Assembly: GCA_014904985.1 (NCBI GenBank)
Contig: MU128984.1
Location: 211,842-233,016, forward strand
Source: Hydnum rufescens UP504
Taxonomy: Eukaryota; Basidiomycota; Agaricomycetes; Cantharellales; Hydnaceae
Length of the DNA stretch: 21,175 nt
Reading direction: 5' to 3'
Positions 10,178 through 20,451 of the stretch are shown piece after piece. The notes below the pieces were generated by a model that ran no database searches, had not been told where the DNA came from, and saw only the letters and a program-made list of their open reading frames with translations. Position numbers and translations under genes: made by a program. The number at the start of each line of letters is the position of its first letter. The stretch's first letter is position 1.

Positions 10178-10724
10178 ATAAGAAGCTAAGTTAGAGATGG
10201 TCGTGTTCATTGCCGCAGTGTTGTGGGTGGCATGGTGTAGATTAGCGTAGTATTTTTTGCATTGCCCCGGTTCGAAACCTGCGCAAGTCAAGAGATCAAA
10301 TTACAGTAAGCACTCAACCCGATGCTCCAGCGTGAAGCACGCAGGACATTCGGGAAGTCCCCTTTTAGCGTATTCCAGGTGTTATATCAACTCCCCATTC
10401 ATCCCCCATACGAACCACCCTTGCACGTGCGAGAAGTCAGAGATTTCCTTTTTTGGAATTTCCGATTATCCTTGTCGAATTCACCAGGAACTTCTCAAGT
10501 AGCCTTTAAATATAACTAGGAATCTTCTTCTGTGCATTTTATAGGCCTAAATACCAGGTTTACGGACTTACACACCCCTCACCTTGGGCCGGCGTTGAGT
10601 TGCGGGGCCGAATTTCCCGGTGTTGCTTCCGCAGGACCTCGACTTTCTTATTCGTTTCCATTTTGTTTGAAATGCCAGCGGTTCATACACCCTCAGCCTG
10701 CTCTCCTCCCCATCCTGAAACTGT
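10178..10724. other. Divergent intergenic region between dehydrogenase and O-fucosyltransferase-like genes
   Basis: No gene is seen. The stretch holds the upstream regions of both divergent genes. An AT-rich TTTAAATATAAC at 10505-10516 is a weak TATA candidate for the plus-strand gene, and the last 150 bp before 10725 are pyrimidine-rich, as in many fungal leaders. Confidence 0.5.
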
Positions 10725-12735
10725 ATGACCTTTCTACACCGCTTGTCCACTTATTTACTTGTTCTGGGAGTTTTACTCGCCCTTGGAACTCTCTATGTGA
10801 TCTTTGACTCCCAGAGGCCGCAACTGGAATCATCTTCCTTCGGCTCCACGTCTCACCACCCTTCCGTCACAGACATTTCTTCCCTAAATTGGAATCTAAC
10901 CGTACATGATACACCCATGAATCGATATAAAGGTGTGTCCCAATTGTCTCAATAGTCAAACCGAGTGAATCTCATCTCTTCAACTATCCTCGCTGCAGAA
11001 AACTTGTGGCCAGATCGTAAATATATCACGGTAAGCTTCTCTCGGCTGTAATTTGACAGCCCCGTATCTTAAGGGTTTGCTCGCTAGACTTGGGGTGCCT
11101 CAGGATGGAGTACGTACGCACGCATGGCATTCCAACGTACGAAACGCATGAAACATCTGATATCTTGACTCTTAGCCAACGATTTCATGTCATACGTATG
11201 CAAGGTTACCACAATACAGAATTTATTGATCTAATTACGGATCCAGATCATCCTCATTTATATGGCAATGATTAGCGATCGAATACCAGTCATCCCCCCG
11301 TTCTCACGTTCCCATCACATAGACGCCGATTTCCCTGTACATTTTGGAGACATATATGACGTTGCAGCTCTCAGTGAATCGATCCGATGGCCGATCCTTC
11401 AATGGTCAGAAGTGAAGAACATGGAAACAGGGGAAGAAGAGTCGCTCGGGTGTTGGTCTGCTTGGTAGCGTATATGCTCATTGGTGTGCGGCTCGTTCCT
11501 GAATGCTCTATCTTTTTAGGCAGCTCGTAGAACCCGAGCCACGTTCCTCTTGGATCCCCTTCGTCTTGAATTTAGGCACGATCTTCTCGCGTACATATAT
11601 TTTATGCCATGTTCGTCTCATGATTTCCCACTCCCCCCTAATTAGATGTTTCTTATACTACGGCCCCGGATTGGGCGACGTTGCGTCAGGAGAAGACTCA
11701 GAGTGTATGGGCACTTGTTTGTGAGAATTGCTGAACACCTTTCCTAAGACTCGGCATTCCTAACTTCAGTTTCACGAAGCTCTTGGATTCGAAGCAGGGC
11801 GCCTGGAAAGTGCCCTGCAGCCCGCGCAGCCTTCACCAAAGAAAAAGGTAATCTCCCCCGATGAGGTCAGCGATAATTATTCAGTCCCTTATTCAACAAG
11901 CTTGTTCTAAAATTCACGCGCGGATTTTTAGCAACTCTTTTGTCTCGATTACATCTACTATGCTGGAGTAGTTCGCCGCCTGGACATGTTCGATGGGGAC
12001 TACAGTCCTGGGTGGCGCATGATAGGCAAATATGCCAAGTTCAAACCGTCCTTGGTCAACTTGGCAACTCTCCGCCTTAAGAAACACTTTGGTATCCCGC
12101 GAAGGGGTCAATTGCCTCCCGTACGTCCAGCCTGTAATCAATGAATAGTGGTCTCTTCAGTCACTGACGGAAACCAAATATCCTCTTACACTCGATGAAT
12201 GTCTTATCCATGCCTGATATCTAGTTCATTGCCGTTCATATGAGGCGCGGAGATTTCAGGAGCTGGTGCCCCGACGAAATTGCCACAGAGGAATGTTACG
12301 GAAGCCTTGAGGCTTATGGCGTGCGCGTTCAAGAAGTCCAGGCGGAATTACTCCAGAAGCGGGGCATTAATGTGACGCGAGTGTTGGTCACGAGCAACGA
12401 AGATCGAGAGAGTCCCCTCTGGGACGACATCGCAGCACGTGGGTGGGGATACATCGACCATAATGTGGATGCCGAGGAGCACTCTCTTGGATCGTACGTC
12501 CCTATCTCTTAGCCGAGGTTCTTTCGACTGTCTCTCGCTCATACCATCGAATATCTCACCTTGGTGAAGATGGCTCTTGCCAGTTCTAGATGCCATCTTT
12601 CACTCTATGAGTATTGGGTTCGTGGGAACCCAAGAATCTACCATGAGCTTGATGGGGCGCTTACGGGTCGAACAATGGAATGGAGGTGTAACTCGATCAG
12701 TCAGGTGGGGCTCGAAGAATGCGGATGATCACTAG
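10725..12735 (+). CDS. GDP-fucose protein O-fucosyltransferase-like glycosyltransferase
   Basis: Eleven exons fit with agreeing phases: 10725-10932, 10999-11030, 11088-11109, 11176-11195, 11247-11464, 11520-11590, 11646-11716, 11770-11847, 11932-12120, 12225-12493, 12570-12735. The product has 447 residues with no internal stop. A short cytosolic N-terminus and a transmembrane anchor (about residues 7-27, LSTYLLVLGVLLALG) make it a type II membrane protein, as expected in the Golgi or ER. Family marks in order are ENLWPDRKYITTWGASGW, ISDRIPVIPPF, LGCWSAW, HMRRGDF at residues 308-314, and IGFVGTQESTMSL near the end. HxRRGD is the GDP-fucose-binding motif shared by POFUT-like and alpha-1,6 fucosyltransferases, and the late GT(Q)xSTxSL element is the second conserved block. 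By family it should move fucose from GDP-fucose to a protein or glycan acceptor; the acceptor is unknown. The donor of intron 7 is ambiguous (GTTTGT at 11717 keeps frame; GTGAGA at 11721 does not). Confidence 0.85.
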
Positions 12736-12824
12736 ATGGAAGCATTAATGGTATCATACATGGAGTCACTATTTATTCTTCAAGCTTAGACCGCACGACG
12801 AAGAATCGTTATTAGATATTAGTA

Positions 12825-15440
12825 TTAGAGGGCATCAGATCCTGGCCGGACTGGAGGAATTTCGACATTCCAAAATGTCTCATGGAGCATATCGGCTAAA
12901 TTTATGACGGTACCAGGCTCATATTTGTAGAGCATGGCTCTCCTGTCTATGGCAAAATAGACAATTGGGGTCAAAATCTCAGGCCACAATTGGAAGTTGG
13001 GAACATACCTAACCGCTGCTTGACATACTCCACCTCCGAGGATGTGGCATTTTCGAGCTTTATGAGCAGCTCAGGGCCGTCGTCCTACATACACAAGGTC
13101 GTCAGGGGCACAAACACCTGACAACTGGTCCACAAAAGAGGAAAGGAACTAACTTCACGGGCGGTGGCACCACCTAACGCGCCCACGCGATATTGCCAAT
13201 AATGCCAATAATTGTGGGCTCGAACGATGTCTGCCAACGCAGGCTGATACGGGTTGTGACCGTGTTGGAAGAAAAATAAGAGCTCGTTGAAACTGGGATC
13301 CTCCATAGCAGAATGAAGGTATCTCTGGCTCTTCTCCGAAAGAAGTTCCTTAAATTCAGGTAGAAATTCGTCCTTGTGGAAATTAACTTCGAACAGACAG
13401 TCGCACTGTCTCAATTGCGGAAATTCCAGGGAGGGAAGGGGGCATACCCAACGCAAGCGAAATGTGTTGGGTTGGACGGTTTGAGCCCTCCAATTCCAAA
13501 TATTCTTATAAATGCATGAACTGTTGAGCCACTGCATGCGTCAAGGGTGATCGAGACGGATAATCTATACCTTTGGCAAGCGTTCTCGGCAGGCAATCTG
13601 ATACTGGGGGGATCTGCGAAGTGAAGTCAAATAACTTTCCATATCGTCGGGCTCGGAATTGGGTTCAACTGTCGCGTCGACTTCCATTTCAGAATCGATG
13701 GACTGACATAAGTTAGAAGAGCCCAAGAGAGGGAGTTAAGATTTAGGGTTCATAATCCAGCCGGAAATAAACGTACTGGGGACCTTTTCGATGCGGGGCC
13801 CGAGCGGGATTGCACTCCCAAGGATTCAATTGAAGTTCGGGGAGAACGGCCACGGAGTCTCTGTGACAACAAGCAATCAAGCTTCTGATGACATCAGGAA
13901 GAAGTGAGCATACAGGGCGGATAGATCGTTTTAGCGATTGTCGATCTATTTCGGACTCAGGAGACGATGGTAGGCCCGCTGCGCCCGCGTCTCCCATTCC
14001 AACCGAAGATTCGCGTACAGCTCGGGCTCTTGACTGCCGAAAATCGTTAACATGACAAGACGCCGCATTACAGTAAGCCCAAGCCGCTCGCCTTATGAGC
14101 TTCCACCGGTCCCCCAAGTTCAGGGGAACTGCCCCGGGATTTCTATGACAAGGACACCAATCAGACCTCTCGACCAAGGAGCATAGATTCGATGAGATAC
14201 CTCGAATCCTAGTTCCGACGATTCTGACTGTACTTCTTCGTCATCAGAATCCGGTTGAGCCTCCTAAACATCCTATTAATAAAATTCTTCCGCACGACGG
14301 GCTGAAATCACCATAGGGGAGGTAGATCTAGGTCTTTCTTCTTCATTCAATGTGAAGGGATCAGATCCCCGCTCGGCATGATCGTATACGTGCTTCAGTA
14401 GCTGTCAAAATTGATGCCATGAGAAACACAAAGAAATATACCAGGCCCAAATTCTCACCTCGAACCATTTGTGGCTCTTCATCCATGCCTCGATACTAGG
14501 GAGGATATAAGGGATATCCTGTTCTCTTGTCTTCGTTCGAATCGTTCGGGCCTTGGTACGTGTCCAATCTGAGAACAGCTTACGCTCGGGATAATGGCTT
14601 CGCTTGTTTCCCTTTTGCAGCCACCTATTCATATGGACAGCGTGGCGGGCTAGAAGCATCTCAGTCTTCCGGAAAGACTGAAGTTGGAAAGAGTCGCACG
14701 AGTGTAACTACGCGTTAGTCGTTAGGAGACGCATGAACGGAGGAGTGGGGAGGGTGGATTGCAATATAAACCAGTTCTATTACCTCATGAAGAAGCCACT
14801 GTACTGTCCGCTTCATTTTCTCCTTCATGTTGGCCTTGCAAACTGATTTGACGCCACGTATCAATTCATGGCGCTCAAGAGCGATCCTCGACGAATCAAA
14901 AGTGCGCGGCGATATGCTGATGATTCTGTACGAGCGAGGCTGATTATATATTTCCTTGTTGATCACTTCGGCTCGACTGTATATCAAAAGCAGATCTTTC
15001 GATTCAGCTAGTCCAGCAGACAAAGTGAATAAAATTATCAATACAGCGCCAGAGTCACCAGGTGCAAAGGCGGCTAACCTCGAAAGTGGAAGCTCCAGTA
15101 ATGGCCTTCTATCATAACGCGCACCTTGTTCCCGCTGAAGGATGCGCCTTCCTCTTTCAGGCGCTCGATGAAGTCATCGGATAAGAGCCTGGTAGGAGCA
15201 TTGACGACACCTCGAAACATGATAATGCGATCATCCTGGACGGGGCAAGACACTTCCACCATCTGAGGTACGAGCCGATTAAGTTGGACTAACCGTAGAT
15301 GTGTGGCCTAGACTGGCGATACGATTCGGTTCACCTCGCCAGTAGAGCAGCAAATTTTCCATGTCGAGTCGTATCTCAGCGTGTTTTTGGGTGAATACAT
15401 CTTGGTCTGGGTACGGCCCGTACTCAGCTGAACGCTTCAT
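12825..15440 (-). CDS. Unidentified multi-exon fungal protein (possible one-base frameshift)
   Basis: Exons from the 5' end: 15440-15294, 15262-15079, 15007-14784, 14707-14459, 14401-14312, 14263-14201, an uncertain part (14142-14072, 14033-13914), then 13860-13777, 13702-13571, 13531-13448, 13405-13154, 13084-13009, 12946-12825. Apart from the uncertain part, all phases agree; the product is about 630 residues. No known domain is recognised. The N-terminal third is well ordered (MVEVSCPVQDDRIIMFRGVV, KVRVMIEGHYWSFHF, SYRIISISPRTFDSSRIALE). The middle is acidic and Ser/Arg-rich, likely disordered. The C-terminal third is globular (NIWNWRAQTVQPNTFRLRW, NPYQPALADIVRAHNYWHYW, YEPGTVINLADMLHETFW). 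Several introns are very short (31, 38, 39, 42, 48 nt). In the uncertain part the good splice chain is exactly one base short of keeping frame. The ATG at 15440 is the first in frame. The gene lies 89 bp from the convergent fucosyltransferase-like gene. Confidence 0.6.
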
Positions 15441-15493
15441 ACTGGTGAATACGAGATAGAGGATCTCCGTGCCCAATTTAACGCATATGGGAT

Positions 15494-15503
15494 ATTATAT
15501 AAT
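15494..15503 (-). promoter_or_regulatory. TATA box candidate of the 12825-15440 gene
   Basis: ATTATATAAT lies 54 bp before the ATG at 15440. This implies a very short leader and supports 15440 as the first usable ATG, although the frame is open for 12 more codons upstream without a Met. Confidence 0.4.
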
Positions 15504-15559
15504 GTTTGACTCCGTATACAGTACCCATTCTCAGCATCTAACGCACGTCGGCAACTTGA

Positions 15560-16008
15560 ACAACCAACGCCTGCTCAAAGACTGGCAACTACGATGGATG
15601 AACGATCGCTCATAAAACTGACCCACAGAGTATTCTACTTGCAACGTCAACCCCTCACTTCTGCGTCTTAGCAAGCCATTCAAATCACTCGCGAAAATCA
15701 TTCAGCCGACTAGTCCAATGCCGTACTGGACACGCCTTCATAGGCCAATACTATGAACATTTTGTACCAGACGAAAGCGAGACGTGCTGCTGCGGGGAAC
15801 GCCTCGAAACACGAACCCACATCCTGCAAGACTGCCCCCTGTATGACGACTGGAGACCCTACTCCTGGACTGGGAAGGCGCAATAAACATTACTGTCATC
15901 ACTGATCTCTTCGGAACCGACGCGGGATCCGAGGGCATTTCTAGGTTCATTGACCTCAGTGGAGCGTACGAGAAAAAGTCACGAGAGTGTGAAGCGGACA
16001 CGATGTAA
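15560..16008 (+). mobile_element. LINE-type retrotransposon 3' remnant
   Basis: The segment encodes the C-terminal end of a non-LTR retrotransposon polyprotein. One frame reads SRLVQCRTGHAFIGQYY, then a zinc-binding run CCCGERLETRTHILQDCP of CxC...H...C type, as found after the RNase H domain of fungal Tad-like LINEs. After a frame change at about 15880 the closing segment GSEGISRFIDLSGAYEKK leads to a stop at 16006-16008. The 5' side is truncated, as usual for LINE copies, and frame breaks show it is dead. No poly-A tail or target-site duplication was identified. It sits between two divergent promoters. Confidence 0.7.
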
Positions 16009-16323
16009 ATGAGGACTCCATTTGGTATTGGTTGCGGTATCTCAGGTCGAAGGGGGGAGGTCTGCGGTCATGGACGTCTTCTCTATTTTTATTTTCTCTT
16101 CAGTGTATGTACGATACCCCCTGAACCTTCGGTCTGCCCTTGGCGCCCTCGGGAGCAGCCGGTAGTTGCAGGAGATATTCATCATCTGACAGCTTCTCAC
16201 AGAGGGCACTGCCTCATAGTTGCAGATTGATCACCGCCTGCCAGGTGCTAGTCAATCATTGTACCACAGCCTATCAACTTCAAACGTCTGGGTCATCCAT
16301 CAGTCAGAGCGCTCTCTTGCATC
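16009..16323. other. Upstream region of the NLR gene
   Basis: No gene is seen. A long frame from 16140 runs through here but only becomes meaningful from 16441, where it is exon 2 of the NLR gene. A T-rich stretch (16081-16102) is the only promoter-like composition. Confidence 0.45.
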
Positions 16324-19300
16324 ATGGCATCCAACGACCCACTGAACCCAGCAGACATACGCAAAATATATATTTTAGGTATGCCACCCCGTTGCTGCCA
16401 GTGATTCGCGTCGAACAAAACCATTTGGTCCATGCGACAGAGACCAGATGCAATAGCCATCTTCTGCGTACATCGAAGCGATATCGCCTTCATATCACAA
16501 TTCAGCCTCCTTCTACCGTCACCGGACTTCGTTCACCAAAGTCAGACTACATCGAGCCAACAGATGATGCCGTGATGTGGAAGGATCCCTTCAGGGATGA
16601 GTTGTAGGTCTCCTTCACGCGCACATGCCAACCTTCATTTACACACTCTCGGCAGCACGGTGATTCCAGCACATAGTGATTGCAGAGTTGTTATAGATTT
16701 GCGCGAGCGCCGTTTTCTGCGTCCGGGGCGGATTGTCGCATCATGTAATTTGGATCTCTCCTCTGCGACAGACAAAGGTGGACTTGCTCATCTTTATGTC
16801 GAAATTGGGCCACGCTCACGTATGGTCTTTATCCCTCTAGAGATATGCCTCGATTTGAAAAGTGACGCGAACGACACATTCGGAGAATTGACAATATGTG
16901 TGGCATCCTCTCTTGCATCCACTAGTGAGGTTGTCAAGACTATCAACCAGGCTGCCCAGCAGCTAGGTCCCGGACTCGAGGCGGTCAATGACGCCATTCA
17001 AGCTGTCACCCCACTTGCAACAGAAATCACAGCCCAGTTCAATGCTTGGCAACCGTTGTTGAGGCGTCTCGCCGCACTTGTGAAAGTAGCTGATGCAGTC
17101 GCCGAGGCACGTTTTATCCCGAATTGCGTGTCCCCATGACCTTTAAGAAGTATTTCCAAATAGGTCCACCCCTGGATCAAGTTAGCATGGGGAGTTGTCT
17201 CAGCGGCCTATAAGGTACGACTAGAATCAGGCTTTGTATCTGTATGCTCTCTGACTGATGTTCCATTAGATGCCTTCTGCCCAGAGTGATCGAGATGCCA
17301 AAGTGATGGGTTTAGTGCAGACTATGGCGGATAGCTGCTTCTTTGCCGACGAAGCCGAGGAGTTGAAGTCACGCTCGGAAAGAGATCAAGACGTCATCAA
17401 CCAAATACTGCGCCAAGTAATGGAATGTGCGTATTTTATCCGGGACTATTGCAGGGACGAGTCCTTCAGTATGTGGGAATCACATGTTCTACTTACTCCA
17501 AGACTGATCGCTCTGGGCCGCAGTCAAACGCACTGTGAAGTATACAGTTTCTCTTGTGGACACACGGATCGATAGCTACAAGACGACCCTGGAGACTCTC
17601 CGACGGAATCTGATTGATCATGCCAACATGCAATGTACCGTCGTTACATTTCGCGTCTTTGATATTGGTACTGAAGTCCGTAAGTACTTCTTGTATGCTT
17701 TCGGTCAAAATCTGCATTCTAACGTGGTCCACAGGGGACTTGCAAGTGCTCAGCGAACTAAGATATGCCCCGGAGGCCCATCACGATCTGGATAAAGGGT
17801 GCTTACAGGGCACACGGACCGAGATCATTGACGTTATAATGCGTTGGACTCTTGGGGCGGATACGCAGTCATTTGATTCGAATGGCTCAGTAACATTGCG
17901 CTCTAACGAGTCGTCTCGTGTTCTTTGGTTGTGTGGCACGGCGGGTGCGGGGAAATCGTCGATCCTTCGCTCATGCGCGAAACGGATTTCTGACCTCGAA
18001 CGCAAGGGGTCGTACTTTGGCTTCGACAAAAATAAACCCCTCGCGAACCTGACCAACCTGTTCGGTACGATCGCTCGAGACCTCGCTGAACTCGATGACT
18101 CCCGGAAGCAGCGCCTGATCAATGCTGTCAAAAAAGACATCGCGATACGAACAAGTGATAACTGCAAATTGCAGTTCCAGCACTTTATTATTGCATCATT
18201 CCAGGATGATAAGGCCGTTGGAGAGACCGTTGTTTTCATCGACGCATTTGACGAATCTGGGGATGATATGGCTCGTGCCGACGCGCTCGCTATTCTAACC
18301 AAGCGAGCCTCGGAATTCCCTCCGGGTCTTCGAGTCGTAGTCACTTCGAGATTTGAACGCGATATTCAAGATGCGTTGCAGCCTCCGCTGCCACCTGGGG
18401 TTGATATCATACTTGTAGACGACATCCCGGCTTATCAGACCTCGCGCGATATTGCGACGTATATACACCATGAACTCCATGGCGTGAATGAATCCCGTGG
18501 GGAGAAGTACCAGGAGCAGCTCGATGCACTCATTCGGATGGCCGGAACCTCCTTTCAGTGGGCTGCTACTGCCTGTCGCTTTATCCGCGGGCGTTATGCT
18601 GGCGTCGACCCACACGATCAGATTGGGAAGATGCTGCTTGCTGATAAAGGGCTGTATGGGCTGTATGGCACCGTCATGAAAGAGCACTGTAATCCATCCG
18701 ATGAGAAGGCCGTACAACGAGTCAAATCAATCCTTGGCCGAATCATAAGTGCTCAGGAGCCTTTATCATTGCATGCCCTTGTACACCTAGTTCCATCCGA
18801 CTCTATTCTCACTCCAAATGACAAGGAGCTACAACGAGGAATTGTGAAGCATCTAGCCTCGCTCCTTAGTGGTACACATAGTGACCATGAGCCAATTGTG
18901 CCTCTCCATTCGTCCTATCGCGATTTCTTGAGTAACCCGGAGCACAATAAAGATTTCTACATCGACAAAGGTGAAGCAAATCGGCGCATGGCCTTGGCAT
19001 GCTTCCGTGTGATGGACCAGAACTTGACGTTCAACATCTGTCAATTTCCGACGTCATTCCTTCGCAATGCCGACATCTCCAACATTAAGGATCTCCAACG
19101 AACATATGTGCCCGATTATCTGTATTATGCTTCTCGATTCTGGGGTTCCCATGTGTCCGCAACACCTAGCGGCGAGTTTGCTCATAAACACTTGGAGTCA
19201 TTCTTTCGGAAAGATTTCCTACCCTGGTTGGAAGTGATGAGCCTGATGCAGAGCTCCCCTCAAAGTGCATTAGCCTCTCTTAGTACCTCTCATGTAAGCA

Positions 19301-20451
19301 TGGCTCCAATTTGAACATACTAAAGCTGCAGGCTGATTCTTGACATGTGTTTCTCAGATGGCTGAAGACCTTGTTGAACTCCAACATGATGCAATGCAAT
19401 TCATCTCCATGTTTGCAACTGCCATTATGACAAGTGCACCTCACATATACCTCTCTGGCCTGACATTTGCTCCATGTCATCCCTCCTACATCAGACCTGG
19501 CAAAGTCAACTTCCAGGAGTTGCAAAACTTGCTCAGGGACAACTTCAGCACTGGCCAAAGATCATGCTGATCTTAGAAGGTCATCATGAAGGAGTAACTT
19601 CAGTGGCTTACTCACCTGATGGAAAACAAATTGCTTCTGGCTCTGCAGACAAGACCATACAACTCTGGAATGTGGAGACAGGTGCAAGGATTGGACAGCC
19701 AATGCAGGGCCATGATAATGCCATCTGGTCTATTGCTTTCTCACCTGATGGCAAGCAGATTGCTTCTGGCTCTAAGGACAAGACCATACAACTTTGGAAT
19801 GTGGAGACAGGTGCAAGCCTTGGCCAGCCAATGGAAGGGCATAGTGGTGCCATCTGGTCCATTGCTTTCTCACCTGATGGCAAGCAGATTGCTTCTGGCT
19901 CCTCAGATAAGACCATACAACTCTGGAATATGGAGACAGGTGCAAGGATTGGCCAGCCAATGCAGGGGCATGATGATGTGATCTGGTCCATTGCTTTCTC
20001 ACCTGATGGCAAGCAGATTGCTTCTGGTTCTGAGGACAAGACCATACAGATCTGGAACACAGAGACAGGCAAAAGTATTGGCCAGCCAATGAAGGGCCAT
20101 AATGATGGCATCTGGACCATTGCTTTCTCACCTAATGGAAAGCAGATTGTATCAGGCTCTGAGGACAGCACCATGCAACTCTGGGATGTGGAGACAGGTG
20201 CAACCATTGGCCAGCCTATGGAAGGACACAATGATGCTATTACATCCATTGCTTTCTCCCTGATGGAAAACAGATTGCTTCCAGCTCTAGGGATGAGACT
20301 ATTCAACTCTGGAATGTGGAGACAGGGGCAAGGATTGGCCAGCCAATCAAGGGGCATGATGATAGGATCTGGTCCATTGCTTTCTCACCTGATGGCAAGC
20401 AGATTGCTTCAGGCTCTTGGGACAAGACCCTTCGGCTCTGGAATGTGGTGA
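16324..20451 (+). CDS. NOD-like receptor (STAND NTPase): C2-like, NACHT, WD40; frameshifted in the WD40 region
   Basis: Exons: 16324-16378, 16441-16603, 16656-17106, 17164-17214, 17270-17468, 17524-17679, 17735-19293, 19358-19504, 19549 onward. Phases agree, and translation ends at a stop at 20449-20451 (1227 residues). The first about 150 residues look like a C2-type beta domain (DCRVVIDLRERRF near its end). A helical segment follows (VHPWIKLAWGVVSAAYK; QVLSELRYAPEAHHDLDKGC, then GTRTEIIDVIMRW just before NACHT). Walker A is GTAGAGKS at residues 426-433; Walker B is VVFIDAFDE with Asp528, Asp531 and Glu532. After NACHT come a helical linker and WD40 repeats from about residue 930. By family such proteins sense non-self or altered ligands through WD40 repeats and oligomerise in an ATP-driven way to trigger a response, often cell death. 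The intron at 17107-17163 is GC-AG; the 44-nt intron at 19505-19548 (donor GTCAAC) is the weakest call. A deletion at about 20258 throws the repeats out of frame, so the allele is probably truncated or a recent pseudogene. Confidence 0.8.

Noticed and set aside
10240..10290. GGTTCGAAACC (10268-10278), which resembles a tRNA B box
   Set aside because: The bases on either side do not form a T stem, and no acceptor stem or D arm fits upstream.
9932..10291. 119-codon minus-strand frame overlapping the start of the dehydrogenase gene
   Set aside because: It runs in a different frame over the TATA-like box and first exon and has no domain; part of it is probably the 5' leader.
10725..15440. Biosynthetic gene cluster made of the dehydrogenase, fucosyltransferase-like and unidentified genes
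   Set aside because: No core synthase, transporter or regulator is present, and the genes have unrelated predicted roles.
17614..17734. In-frame extension of the NACHT exon upstream to the Met at 17614
   Set aside because: 17680-17734 is an intron (GTAAGT...CCACAG), and 17524-17679 codes in another frame that joins it with correct phase.
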